Shown here piece by piece: positions 10,116-18,955 of a stretch of 64,000 nucleotides of DNA. The stretch covers positions 62,001 to 126,000 of the forward strand of contig JBBILI010000011.1 of NCBI GenBank assembly GCA_037445025.1, given 5' to 3'. A program made the position numbers and the translations under genes. The notes beneath the pieces were generated by a model. The model was not told the DNA's origin. It worked only from the letters and a program-made list of their open reading frames with translations, and did not search any database. Within the stretch, counting starts at the first letter, position 1. Every line of letters starts with the position of its first letter. The DNA is from CAIQQQ01 sp037445025 (lineage in GTDB: Bacteria; Pseudomonadota; Alphaproteobacteria; Acetobacterales; Acetobacteraceae).

Positions 10116-11601
10116 ATGTGGGCTGACATCTCCGAAGAGACCGGCCGGCTTGCCACGCACGATCGCTTCGGGATTCTGGATCCCCGCTCCGAGGATGACC
10201 ATGCCACGATCCTGTCCGTGGCGGCGCAGACCCTGGCCCTGCCGAGCTGCTTCATCACCGTGGTGGACGCAGGGCGGCGATGGCTGCTGGCGCATGACGG
10301 GCACGCCAGCGCCGCACAAGGCTGGTGCACGTCCCTGGTCGACATCGTCATCTCCACCGCCGCCCCGCTGGTGGTGGCGGACACCTGGCAGGACCCGGCC
10401 ACCGCCGGCTGTCCCGCCGTGAGACAGAAACCGCACCCGCGTTTCTTCGCCGGCGTGCCGCTGACGCTCGCCAGCGGCGAGACGATCGGCACCCTTGCCG
10501 TCGCCGATGGCGTCCCCCGCCCCGATTTCGGCGCCGACGCGCCGGCCAGGCTTGCGGCGCTGGGCCGGCTGATCGTCACCCGCCTGGAGCTCGCCTGCCA
10601 AACACGCCGCAACGACGCGCTGATGGCCCGCGCCGCCATCATCGCGCGGCTGCTCGCGGTCGCCGCCGAGGCCGGGGATTTTCCCGCCGCCATCGCCGGC
10701 GCCACAACGGTGCTGCTGCAGGCCACGCAGGCGCTGTTCTGCCATGTCTATCGCCAGAGCCCCGGCGGCGGCGGCGATTCATCGGCGGTGCCGGGCGCGG
10801 GCGGTTCGGCGACCCCGCGCATCTGAACCGGCTGCGCGCGCTCACGCTGACGCAGCCGGGCTCGACCGTGGCGGACGCGCTGCAGGCGGACCGGCAGGTC
10901 GTCAGGCGCGCGGCATTGGAGCCGGGGTCGACAGACGGGCCACGCTCGGAGCTGGACGCGGCCGAGGCGGCGGCGGCACAGCAGATCGCAACGCCGTTTC
11001 GCGTGCTCGAGGCGCGCTATGCCTTCTCGATCGGCTTCGCGCAGCCGCACCCCGAGATCGACATGCTGGCAGCGCTGAGCGCGGACGCCACCGCCGGGCT
11101 GCGCCCGCTGCTGCGGCGGTTCCAGGACGAGGCGACCGCCCGCCTGTTCCGCCGCGCCGTGGAAGCCAGCTCCGACCCGATCCTGATCACCGAGGCCGAA
11201 CCGATCGATGAGCCCGGACCGCGCATCGTCTTCGCCAACGAGGCCTTCGAGCGCCACAGCGGCTACCGCCTCGCCGAGATCGTCGGCCGGTCCCCCCGCC
11301 TGCTGAACGGCCCGGACACATCAGCGGAGGCACGTTCGCGGATTTGCGCGGCGCTGGCGCAGTGGCGCCCGGTCCGCGAGGAGCTGCTGAACGACCGCAA
11401 GGACGGCAGCCCGTTCCAGGTCGAGCTCAACATCGCACCGGTGGCAGATTTCACCGGCTGGTACACCCGCTGGATCAGTGTTCAGCGCGACGTGACGGAC
11501 CAGCGCAGGATGGAGCGCAAGCGCGAGGCTGCGGCCGCCGAGCTGCGCGCGCTGATCGCCGTGATGCCGGGCACCCTGCTGCGGGTCAATGTCGGACCCG
11601 A

Positions 11602-11609
11602 GGGGGGGG
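11602..11609 (+). repeat. Poly-G run (G8) at a frame switch
   Basis: Eight consecutive Gs inside a kinase coding frame. The upstream frame and the downstream frame join perfectly if the run has seven Gs. This is either slipped-strand mutation, a phase-variable switch or a sequencing/assembly error. Confidence 0.7.
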
Positions 11610-12336
11610 CTCGGCAGGGTCGCCTATGTGGCACCGTCGATCGAGGTGCTGACCGGCTATACCCCCGAGGAGGTGATGGCGCCCAACTGGTATGCGGAGC
11701 GGCTGAGCGCCGCCGATGCGGCCGATATCATGGCCAAGCGGCAGCAGGCCTCGGTGCAGGGCGAAGCGACCTGCGAGTTCCGCTTCCGCCACAAGGACGG
11801 GCGCGAGCTGCTGATCCACGCCCGCATCCGCAGCATCACCCGACGTGACGGCGGATCGGAGAATCTCAGCCTGTGGTCGGACGTGACGCAGGAGCATGAG
11901 ACGCGTGCCCTGAGGACCCAGGCCGCCAAGATGGCCCAGCTCGGCGAGCTGGCCACCGGCATGGCGCACGAGCTCAACCAGCCGCTGGCCGCGGTCAGCC
12001 TGGCCGCTGAGAACGCCTTGCGCAGGCTGTCGCGTCTGCCGGACTCGGCGGGGCGGGTGCGTGGCAAGCTTGAGACGATCATGGCCATGGCGCGCCGCGC
12101 TTCGAGCATCATCGATCATATGCGGGTGTTCGGACGGGTGAGCTCCGCCGAGCGGAGCACGCTGTCGCTGCAGGACGTGGTCGCCGACACGACCCGCCTG
12201 GTCGGTGCGCGGCTGCGCGATTGCGGCGTGCGGCTTGAGACCGACCTGCCGGCGCGGCTGCCGCTGATCATCGCCCAGGCGGTGCCGCTGGAGCAGGTGC
12301 TGATCAATCTGATCACCAACGCCTGCGACGCGTATG

Positions 12337-12418
12337 ATACCAACGGCCTGGATCGATGACTCTTCCATCGATCAAGGCCGTTGGTATCGCGCGCCGGGTT
12401 GGCCGGCGGCGGCGCGCC
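12337..12418. mobile_element. 82-bp palindromic element, copy 1, inside a kinase gene
   Basis: Two adjacent hairpins. The first (12337-12387) is a 22-bp stem starting ATACCAACGGCC and ending GGCCGTTGGTAT with the 7-nt loop ACTCTTC and one mismatched pair. The second is a GC-rich stem (GCGCGCCG with CGGCGCGC) up to 12418. The whole unit recurs at 56764-56845 with three differences. It carries no gene, so it would have to be moved in trans (MITE- or REP-like). Its insertion accompanied the loss of part of the kinase ATPase domain. Confidence 0.8.
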
Positions 12419-12599
12419 GGAGGCGCTGCCGCGGGTGTTCCAGCCGTTCTTCACCACCAGGGCCGCGGGACGGGGCACGGGGCTGGGGCTGTCGATCAGC
12501 TACGGGATCATCACGGAGTTCGGCGGGACGATCACGGCGGAGAATGGCGGGGGCGGGGCGCGGTTCTTGATCGTGCTGCCTTGTGAGCAGAAGGAAGAA

Positions 12600-12712
12600 C
12601 TTCTTTTCTGAAGAAAAGAAGCACAAGACTTTTATCCGTGGAGCGGACCTCTCTCCGGAGGAGGGCGCCAGCCGATCAAAAGTTTTTTGGTTCTTTTTTT
12701 CAAAAAAGAACC
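12600..12712. repeat. Bipartite AT-rich hairpin repeat, copy with modules A and B
   Basis: Module A (12600-12621) is CTTCTTTTC-TGAA-GAAAAGAAG. A GC-richer middle section follows, then module B (12689-12712), an 11-bp perfect stem GGTTCTTTTTT/AAAAAAGAACC with a 2-nt loop, preceded by AAAAGTTTTTT. It lies between convergent genes, and the stop codon of the minus-strand molybdopterin subunit (12700-12702) is inside module B. A role in ending transcription is likely but not shown. Confidence 0.85.
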
Positions 12713-15027
12713 GCTTCACTGACCTCCTGCGGCATCACCGGCAAAGCCCGCACCCTCACCCCGCCCCCGAGCGCCGCATCCACGGCCGCCGCGATCGCCG
12801 CCCCCACCCCGGTGCAGCCGGATTCCCCCACCCCCTTGATGCCCAGCGGATTGCTCGGGCTCGGCGCATCCTGGGTGATCAGCACCTCGATAGCGGGGAT
12901 CTCCGCCAGCGTCGGCACCAGATACTCCGCGAGTGTGGCCGACAGCGGCTGGCCCTCGCTGTCATAGCGGAACGCCTCGAACAGCGCGCCGCCAAGCCCC
13001 TGCGCCACGCCGCCGGCGACCTGGCCTTCGATCATCATCGGGTTGACCGCGCGGCCGACATCGGTTGCCACGCAGTAGCGCTCCACCGCCACCTGGCCGG
13101 TGCCGGGATCCACCCGCACCACGGCGAGATGCACGCCGTACGGAAAGGTCAGGTGCGCGTTGTGGAACCAGCCTTCGCTGTACAGCCCAGGCGTGCCGCT
13201 CGCCGCCGCCTCCTGCCCCGGCGCGCAGGCGCGCGACAGGGCGGCGAGCGTGACCGAGGCGCCGCCGGGCGCGTCACGCCGGATGACCACACCGTCCACG
13301 ATGTCCAGCGCCGCCACGTCGCTCTGCAGCAGCAGCGCCGCCTGCTCCAGCGCCTTGCGCCGGACCTCGGCTGCTGCGACATGCACCGCCGCACCGGTCA
13401 TCACCGTGGCGCGCGAGGCGTGCGCGCCGATGCCGAAGCGGATGCGGTTGGTCTGTCCGTGCACCACGCGGATGCGCCGGTAATCGACGCCGAGGGTCTC
13501 GGCGCAGATCTGCGCCATCGCCGTCTCGAACCCCTGGCCGACCGAGGCACCGCCGGTGATGATCTCGACGAAGCCCTGGCCATCGACGGAGACGAGGGCG
13601 GAATCAGACGGCCCCTGCCCGCCTTTTTCCAGAAACACGGAGACCCCTGCCCCCACCTGCTCGCCGGCCGCGCGGCGGGCCTGCAGTTCCTGCTCGACCT
13701 GGGACCAGCCGAACGCGGCCAATGCCTGGTCCAGCAGACCGGCATAGTCGCCGGAATCGATGACGATCGGATGTCCGTTGGCCTCCAGCTTCTGGGCGTA
13801 GGGCATGGCGGCGGCTGGGATGAGGTTGCGGTGACGCAGCGTGATGGGGTCGATGCCGAGCCGGCCGGCCGCGGCATCGAGCAGGCGTTCGCGCACGAAG
13901 GTGCTCTCGTAGCGGCCGGGCGAGCGGTAGGTGGCGGCCGGGGTCTTGTTGGTCAGGCGAAACCGCCCGACGGCGCGGAACGCCGGCACCACGTACGGGC
14001 CCGGCAGGGTGCTCAAGGTGAGGTCCAGCACCCGCGCGCCATGGGTGCGGACATAGGCGCCCTGGTCGAGCGCGAACACATCGTCCATCGCCAGGATGTG
14101 CCCGTCCGCATCGAGCGCCATGCGGGCCTCGTGATGCTGTTGGCGGGAATGATTGGCCGCCATCATGTGCTCGCGCCGGTCCTCGATCCATTTCACCGGC
14201 CGGCCGAGGCGCTGGCTTGCCACCAGCACCAGGAAATCCTCGGGATACAGCTCGCCGCGGATGCCGAAGCCGCCGCCGACATGGCATTCGTGCAGATGGA
14301 TGCTGTGCACCGGCCGATCGAGAAACGCGGCCAGCGCGTCGCGGTTGCGATGCGGCACCTTGGCGGCGCCCCACAGCTCGATCACGTCATAGGCGGCGTC
14401 ATAGCGGCCGATGGCGCCGCGGCATTCCAGCGGCATGCCGGTGTGGCGGCCGATGTCGAGCGAGAGTTCCACCACGCAGGCGGCGTCGCGGAAGGCGGCG
14501 TCGACGTCGCCGTACTCCTGGCGCAGCACCAGCGCCTCGGTGCCGAGGCCGGGCGCGAAGGACCCGGGCGGTGCCGCGGCGTCGAGCAGCACCGGCAGGG
14601 CTTCGACCTCGACGGTGACCAGCTCGGCCGCGTCCTCGGCGATGGCGGCCGAGCGGGCGAACACCACGGCCACGGGCTCGCCGACATAGCGCACCCGATC
14701 TCCAGCCAGAAGCGGCTGGCGGTAGGGTTTCAGCGCGTCGGCGGCGGCGTCGCGGAAGTTGATCGGCGGGAGGTCGCCGATATCGGCATGGCGCCACACC
14801 GCGACGACGCCGGGATGGGCGCGGGCGGCCTCGACATGCACGGCGTGGAGCACGCCGTGGGCGACGTCGGAGCGGACCACGCGCATGTGCAGCTGGTGGG
14901 GAAAGTTCATGTCGCCGATGTAGCGGCCCTGCCCCGTGACCAGCGGGCGGTCTTCGAGACGGGGCACGGAATGGCCGAGCACCCTTGTGCGCCCCTTCTC
15001 GAACACCGGCGTCTCATACAGCGTCAT
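12700..15027 (-). CDS. Molybdopterin-binding large subunit, xanthine dehydrogenase family
   Basis: A 775-residue catalytic subunit of a molybdenum hydroxylase (xanthine dehydrogenase/CoxL family). The N-terminal a/b-hammerhead domain begins near GHSVPRLEDRPLVTGQGRY. Cofactor-binding signatures follow: HVGGGFGIRGELYPED, TYRSPGRYESTFVRER and a Gln-containing SVGQGFETAM loop. The general-base Glu is at about 735 in GVGESG. The CO-dehydrogenase active-site loop with Cys is not seen, so it should hydroxylate an organic substrate, not CO. It overlaps the FAD-subunit gene upstream by 4 nt (ATGA) and is the last gene of the minus-strand run. No [2Fe-2S] subunit is encoded in this operon. It is closely similar to the subunit at 36169-38475. 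The C-terminus (SEAVLF) is encoded by the hairpin repeat. Confidence 0.92.
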   Translation of the reverse strand: MTLYETPVFEKGRTRVLGHSVPRLEDRPLVTGQGRYIGDMNFPHQLHMRVVRSDVAHGVLHAVHVEAARAHPGVVAVWRHADIGDLPPINFRDAAADALKPYRQPLLAGDRVRYVGEPVAVVFARSAAIAEDAAELVTVEVEALPVLLDAAAPPGSFAPGLGTEALVLRQEYGDVDAAFRDAACVVELSLDIGRHTGMPLECRGAIGRYDAAYDVIELWGAAKVPHRNRDALAAFLDRPVHSIHLHECHVGGGFGIRGELYPEDFLVLVASQRLGRPVKWIEDRREHMMAANHSRQQHHEARMALDADGHILAMDDVFALDQGAYVRTHGARVLDLTLSTLPGPYVVPAFRAVGRFRLTNKTPAATYRSPGRYESTFVRERLLDAAAGRLGIDPITLRHRNLIPAAAMPYAQKLEANGHPIVIDSGDYAGLLDQALAAFGWSQVEQELQARRAAGEQVGAGVSVFLEKGGQGPSDSALVSVDGQGFVEIITGGASVGQGFETAMAQICAETLGVDYRRIRVVHGQTNRIRFGIGAHASRATVMTGAAVHVAAAEVRRKALEQAALLLQSDVAALDIVDGVVIRRDAPGGASVTLAALSRACAPGQEAAASGTPGLYSEGWFHNAHLTFPYGVHLAVVRVDPGTGQVAVERYCVATDVGRAVNPMMIEGQVAGGVAQGLGGALFEAFRYDSEGQPLSATLAEYLVPTLAEIPAIEVLITQDAPSPSNPLGIKGVGESGCTGVGAAIAAAVDAALGGGVRVRALPVMPQEVSEAVLF

Positions 15028-15881
15028 GCCCGGCTGGCCTCGAGCGCGCGCAGGGTGACGGTGTGCACCAGCCGGCGGCGATAGTCCGGCGGGTTCTGGC
15101 CGTCCTCCATCGGATCCACGGCGGCGGCGGCGGCTTCGGCGGCGCGCCGGAACAGGTCCGCCCCGGGTGCCTCCCCCTCCAGCACGCGCTCGGCTTCGCT
15201 GATCCGCCGCGGATGCGGCTCGGCGCCGCCGACGCCCACGCGCACGTCACACAGCAGGCCGGACGCCAGCCGATACGTGACCAGCCCCGCCGCCATCGCG
15301 AAATCGCCGGCGCGGCGGCTGACCTCGTTGAAGCCGAAACAGGCGTCGTCGGTCAGCACGGGCAGGCGCGCCTCCACCACCAGCTCATCCTCGTCCAGCG
15401 CCGTGGTCATCACGCCCTGGAAGAACGCGGCGGCGGGCACGCTGCGTTCGCCGCGTGGGCTGCGCAGCACCAGATGCCCGTCCAGCGTCGCCATGGCGAG
15501 ACACCATTCCGATGACGGATCGGCGTTGACCAGGCTGCCGCAGAACGTGCCGCGGGTGCGGATCGGCCGGTGCGCGACGTGCCCGGCCATCGCCGCCAGC
15601 AGACGCCCGAGCGGGCCGGGCGCGGCACCGTCCTCGATGGCGGCATGGCGCACCAGCGCGCCGATCCGCAGCATGCCGGCCTCGACGGCGATGGTCTGCA
15701 GCGGGGCGATGCCGTTGATGTCGATGAGGTGGCCGGGCCGGGCCAGACGGAACGCCATCATCGCCACCAGGCTCTGGCCGCCGGCGATGATCCGCGCGCC
15801 GTTGGCGGCAAAGCGCCCGAGCAGATCGACGGCCTCATCGACCGTGGCGGGCGCGTGATAGGTGAACGGGGCGGGCTTCAT
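15024..15881 (-). CDS. FAD-binding medium subunit, xanthine dehydrogenase/CoxM family
   Basis: A 285-residue FAD subunit that passes electrons from the [2Fe-2S] centres to an acceptor. The N-terminal PCMH-type FAD domain has the loop IIAGGQSLVAMMAFR (about residues 34-48) and the second flavin motif TRGTFCGSLVNADP (about 108-121); the CODH-type C-terminal domain follows. Start ATG 15881 is chosen because MKPAPFTYHAPATVDEA is the conserved N-terminus; an upstream in-frame extension is low-complexity Arg/Pro. It overlaps the deacetylase-family gene upstream and the large subunit downstream by 4 nt each. It is a paralogue of 38472-39332. Confidence 0.92.
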   Translation of the reverse strand: MKPAPFTYHAPATVDEAVDLLGRFAANGARIIAGGQSLVAMMAFRLARPGHLIDINGIAPLQTIAVEAGMLRIGALVRHAAIEDGAAPGPLGRLLAAMAGHVAHRPIRTRGTFCGSLVNADPSSEWCLAMATLDGHLVLRSPRGERSVPAAAFFQGVMTTALDEDELVVEARLPVLTDDACFGFNEVSRRAGDFAMAAGLVTYRLASGLLCDVRVGVGGAEPHPRRISEAERVLEGEAPGADLFRRAAEAAAAAVDPMEDGQNPPDYRRRLVHTVTLRALEASRA

Positions 15882-16795
15882 GCGCGGTCTCCGCTGCCGG
15901 CGATCACGCCCGGAGGCAGCGCGGTCGCGTGGCGGACGATGTCGCCCGGGCGGGTGAACCACACACGCGCGCGCTGGGGATGCTCGGTGATATGGCGCAG
16001 CGCCTTGCGCAGCTGGGCGAAGCGGAACGGCTGGCCGACGACGAAGCTGTGCAGCGACACGCCGCAGATCAGCGGCGCCTGCGCCGACTGCTCCAGCATC
16101 ACCTCGAACTGGTCGATGATCATCTGGCTGAAATCGGTGGCCGACTGCATGCGGCTCAGCATGGCCGGGCTGTCATTGACCTCGATGGGATAGGGCATGC
16201 CGAGGATGGGGCCGGAGCGGGTGCGCATCCAGAACGGCTGATCGTCGGCCGGCCAGTCGAGATTGTAGGTGTAGCCGGCCTCCTTCAACAGATCGGGGGT
16301 GACGGCGCTTTCCGAGATCCACGGGCCCATCCAGCCAAAGGGGCGTGTGCCGAAGACGCGCTGCAGGGTGCCGGTCGCCTCGTGGATGAGGGCGCGTTCC
16401 TGATCCTCCGGCACATCGGCCTGGCGTTCGGAGTTGGTGCGGCCATGGCCCACGATCTCGTCGCCGCGGGCCTGGATGCGGGCGACGATCTGCGGGTAGC
16501 GCTCGGCGGCGGCGGAGTTGATGAGATGGCACAGCGGCAGGCCGAGCTGGTCGGCGAGGTCGAAGATGCGCCAGATGCCGACGCGCAGGCCGTAGTCGCG
16601 CCAGGCGAAGTTGCGCGGGTCGGGCGGCGGGCCGAGCGAGGTGGGCGTGTGGCCCAGCGTGCCGCCGAAGGCGAAATCCTCGATGTTCAGCGCGAGATAG
16701 AAGGCGAGGCGCCGGCCGCCGGGCCAGTCGAAATCCGGCCGTTCCGGCAGGGCGGAATAATCGTATCGGTTGTGATGCGCGAGATGCATGCTCAT
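15878..16795 (-). CDS. Polysaccharide-deacetylase-family hydrolase (PuuE-like)
   Basis: A 305-residue NodB-homology TIM-barrel protein. The likely catalytic Asp is in LNIEDFAFGG (about residue 41). The usual His-x3-His metal motif appears as GHGRTNSE, with Asn at the second His position, and a late His lies in CGVSLHSF. Loss of a metal His resembles the PuuE-type allantoinase branch more than true chitin or peptidoglycan deacetylases, so the substrate may be a cyclic amide. There is no signal peptide, which also argues for a cytoplasmic catabolic role. It overlaps the FAD subunit of a molybdenum hydroxylase (downstream) and follows an amino-acid-type ABC importer. This context fits oxidation and ring opening of an N-heterocycle; that is inference. 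Confidence 0.75.
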   Translation of the reverse strand: MSMHLAHHNRYDYSALPERPDFDWPGGRRLAFYLALNIEDFAFGGTLGHTPTSLGPPPDPRNFAWRDYGLRVGIWRIFDLADQLGLPLCHLINSAAAERYPQIVARIQARGDEIVGHGRTNSERQADVPEDQERALIHEATGTLQRVFGTRPFGWMGPWISESAVTPDLLKEAGYTYNLDWPADDQPFWMRTRSGPILGMPYPIEVNDSPAMLSRMQSATDFSQMIIDQFEVMLEQSAQAPLICGVSLHSFVVGQPFRFAQLRKALRHITEHPQRARVWFTRPGDIVRHATALPPGVIAGSGDRA

Positions 16796-16831
16796 TCCGC
16801 CCGGGTCGTCGATTGAAAGGTCATTCTGCGC

Positions 16832-17596
16832 CTATCGTTCCAGCACGGCACGCAGGAACTGGCGCGTGCGGGGATGGGCGGGGTCCTTCAGCACCTGCGC
16901 CGGCGGTCCCTGCTCGATGATGCGGCCGGCATCGAACATCAGCACACGGTCGGCGATGTCGGCGGCAAAGCTGATCTCGTGGGTGACGATGAGCATGGAC
17001 ATGTCGGTCTCGGCGGCCAGTTCGCGCACCACGCGTAGCACCTCGCCGACCAGCTCGGGGTCGAGCGCCGAGGTCACCTCGTCGAACAGCATCACCTTGG
17101 GCTGCAGGGCCAGCGAGCGGGCGATGGCGACGCGCTGCTGCTGGCCGCCGGAGAGCTGGGCCGGCCGCTTGTCGACATGCTCGCGCAGGCCGACGCGGGT
17201 GAGCAGATCGATGGCGCGGTGGTCGCTTTCCGCGCGCGACAGGCCCAGCACATGCAGCAGCGGCTCGCGCACGTTCTGCCGCGCGGTCATGTGCGGGAAC
17301 AGGTTGAAGTGCTGGAACACGAGGCCCACCGCGCGGCGCACCTGGCGGGCATGGGATTCGCCGGCGGGGCGCAGATCCTCGGTGTGCCAGAGGTAGCGGC
17401 CGTCGATGCGGATGGTGCCGGCATCGGGCTTCACCAGGCCGATCAGCAGCCGCAGGATGGTGGTCTTGCCGGAGCCGCTGGGGCCGATCAGCGCCACCTT
17501 CTCGCCGGGGGCGACATCGAGGTCGATATCGTCAAGGATCCTGCGCGTGCCGTAGGATTTGCCGATCCCGCGCAGGGCTGCGGCCGGCTCAGCCAT
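16832..17596 (-). CDS. Polar amino-acid-type ABC transporter ATPase
   Basis: About 254 residues; ATPase that powers the two permeases encoded just upstream. Walker A is GPSGSGKT, the Q-loop is VFQHFNLFPHMT, the signature is LSGGQQQR, Walker B is VMLFDEVTSALDPE and the H-loop is VTHE. The FNLFPHMT and EVTSALDPE motifs are typical of the GlnQ/HisP subfamily. Start ATG 17596 gives an 8-nt overlap with the permease stop; an in-frame upstream start at 17608 is possible. It is followed after 36 bp by the deacetylase-family gene. Confidence 0.93.
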   Translation of the reverse strand: MAEPAAALRGIGKSYGTRRILDDIDLDVAPGEKVALIGPSGSGKTTILRLLIGLVKPDAGTIRIDGRYLWHTEDLRPAGESHARQVRRAVGLVFQHFNLFPHMTARQNVREPLLHVLGLSRAESDHRAIDLLTRVGLREHVDKRPAQLSGGQQQRVAIARSLALQPKVMLFDEVTSALDPELVGEVLRVVRELAAETDMSMLIVTHEISFAADIADRVLMFDAGRIIEQGPPAQVLKDPAHPRTRQFLRAVLER

Positions 17597-18245
17597 GCCG
17601 CACCTCAAGCCGGCGCAGTGCGCTGGCGGCGGCGAAGCTGATGACGAGATACAGCGCGCCGGCCAGGGTCAGCGGCTCGACGAAGCGGAAATCGATCGAG
17701 CCCGCGTTCTTTGCCTCGGCCATCAGTTCCATCACCGTGATGGTGGACAGCAGGGCGGTCTCCTTGAACATGGCGACCACGAGATTGCCCAGCATCGGCA
17801 GCACCGCGCGGATCGCCTGCGGCAGGATGATGCCGAGCCACAGCCGGCGCAACGGCAGGCCCAGGGTGAGCGCCGCTTCCCATTGCCCGATCGGAATGTC
17901 CTCGATGCCGGCGCGATAGATCTCGCTGGCCGAGGCGCTGTAGAACACGCCGAGCCCGACGATGCCGGTGGCCAGCGCCGAAAGCGACACTCCCCATTTC
18001 GGCAGCACGTAGAACACCACATAGAGCTGCACCAGCAGCGGCGTGCCGCGGATGAACAGCACGAAGAGATCCACCGCCGGCGAGATCACCGCGATACGGC
18101 GCAGGCGCAGCAAGGTCCAGACCAGTCCCAGCACGAACGACACCGAAGAGGCGGCGATCGTGGCGATGACGGTGATGCGCAACCCGTGCAGCAGATCGGG
18201 CATGACCGACCAGGCAAACGCCCAGTCCCAGTCGAGCCCGTTCAT
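17589..18245 (-). CDS. Polar amino-acid-type ABC transporter permease
   Basis: A 218-residue HisM/GlnP-type inner-membrane permease with an N-terminal periplasmic start, several hydrophobic helices, and the EAA-type coupling loop QWEAALTLGLPLRRLWLGII with the conserved Gly. RGTPLLVQLYVVFY is the family signature near helix 2. It overlaps the second permease (ATGA at 18242-18245) and the ATPase gene. The two permeases should form a heterodimer with the ATPase at 16832-17596 and the binding protein at 18952-19791. Confidence 0.92.
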   Translation of the reverse strand: MNGLDWDWAFAWSVMPDLLHGLRITVIATIAASSVSFVLGLVWTLLRLRRIAVISPAVDLFVLFIRGTPLLVQLYVVFYVLPKWGVSLSALATGIVGLGVFYSASASEIYRAGIEDIPIGQWEAALTLGLPLRRLWLGIILPQAIRAVLPMLGNLVVAMFKETALLSTITVMELMAEAKNAGSIDFRFVEPLTLAGALYLVISFAAASALRRLEVRHG

Positions 18246-18955
18246 CCGCCGCCTCCCAGCGCCCAGGCCGGCACCGATGAACGCCGGGCCACGACCGGAC
18301 GCCCGGACCTTCGATCAACCAGTGTCTCCAACCGCCGTGCCCCGGCGCCGAGCAGCAGCGACAGCGCGAAATAGATCACCAGCACAACGGCGAACACGCC
18401 GGCGCTGTCGCCCAGCGTGGTGGCCGCCATGTTGGCGCGAAAGGCGAGATCCTGGATCGTCACCAGCGACACCAGGGAGGTGAATTTCAGCATGGTCACC
18501 AGCGCGTTGCCGAAAGGCGGGATCATGATCGGCAGCGCCTGCGGCAGGGTGATGCGCCAGAACCGGTAGCTCCGCGAGAAGCCCAGCGCCACCGCGGCCT
18601 CGCCCTGCCCCGCTGGCACGGCGGCCAGACCGGCGCGCACCACCTCGGAGAAATAAGCACCCTCGTTCAGCCCCAGCACCAGCACCCCGGCCAGCAGCGG
18701 CGCCAGGTTCAGCCCGAAGAACGGCAGCACGTAGAACGCCCAGAACAGCTGCACCAGCGACGAGGTGCCGCGCAACAGCTCGACGATCATTCCCGCGGGA
18801 AGCCGCAGCGCCAGCAGGGGCGAACGCCGCCCCAGCGCCAGCACAACCGACACCGGCAGCGCCACCGCCATGGCCAGCACCGTCACCTCCAGCGTGACCG
18901 GAATGCCCATCAGCAGAAAGGGCAGGAAGTCGCCCAGCAACGGCGGAGCCTTCAT
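18242..18955 (-). CDS. Polar amino-acid-type ABC transporter permease
   Basis: A 237-residue permease of the His/Glu/Gln/Arg/opine family, with RGTSSLVQLFWAFYVLPFFG as the family signature and an EAA-type loop (GQGEAAVALGFSRSYRFWRI). The C-terminus carries a basic, Ser/Arg-rich tail of about 25 residues that is longer than usual. It overlaps the binding-protein gene upstream and the partner permease downstream by 4 nt each, so all components are translated as a coupled set. Confidence 0.92.
   Translation of the reverse strand: MKAPPLLGDFLPFLLMGIPVTLEVTVLAMAVALPVSVVLALGRRSPLLALRLPAGMIVELLRGTSSLVQLFWAFYVLPFFGLNLAPLLAGVLVLGLNEGAYFSEVVRAGLAAVPAGQGEAAVALGFSRSYRFWRITLPQALPIMIPPFGNALVTMLKFTSLVSLVTIQDLAFRANMAATTLGDSAGVFAVVLVIYFALSLLLGAGARRLETLVDRRSGRPVVARRSSVPAWALGGGG

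Larger units (their letters stand above)
10116..12611 (+). pseudogene. Second GAF-PAS sensor histidine kinase, three lesions
   Basis: A paralogue of the 6777-9293 kinase with the same order: GAF (from ATG 10116), GAF-like, PAS with PAC-like tail, PAS, then HisKA with GMAHELNQPL and an ATPase domain. Lesion 1 is a one-base loss in the GGC-repeat run near 10762-10775. Lesion 2 is an eighth G in a poly-G run at 11602-11609; seven Gs would restore the frame as VGPEGGLGRVAYVAP. Lesion 3 is an 82-bp palindromic element at 12337-12418, directly after NACDAYDT. It brings a TGA and replaces about 33 residues that should contain the ATP-binding Asp-x-Gly motif. After it, LPRVFQPFFTT and GTGLGLSIS are still recognisable, ending at 12611 beside a hairpin repeat. 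No functional kinase can be made. Confidence 0.85.

Noticed and set aside
12583..12719. Short peptides such as those containing FFSKKN or FFFEKKNQKT encoded by the AT-rich repeats
   Set aside because: They arise wherever modules A and B occur, in either strand, and follow the palindrome; they are translation artefacts of the repeat.
12583..15084. 833-codon plus-strand open frame opposite the molybdopterin subunit
   Set aside because: The minus-strand gene has full family motifs; the plus-strand product is low-complexity shadow coding, starting inside the hairpin repeat.
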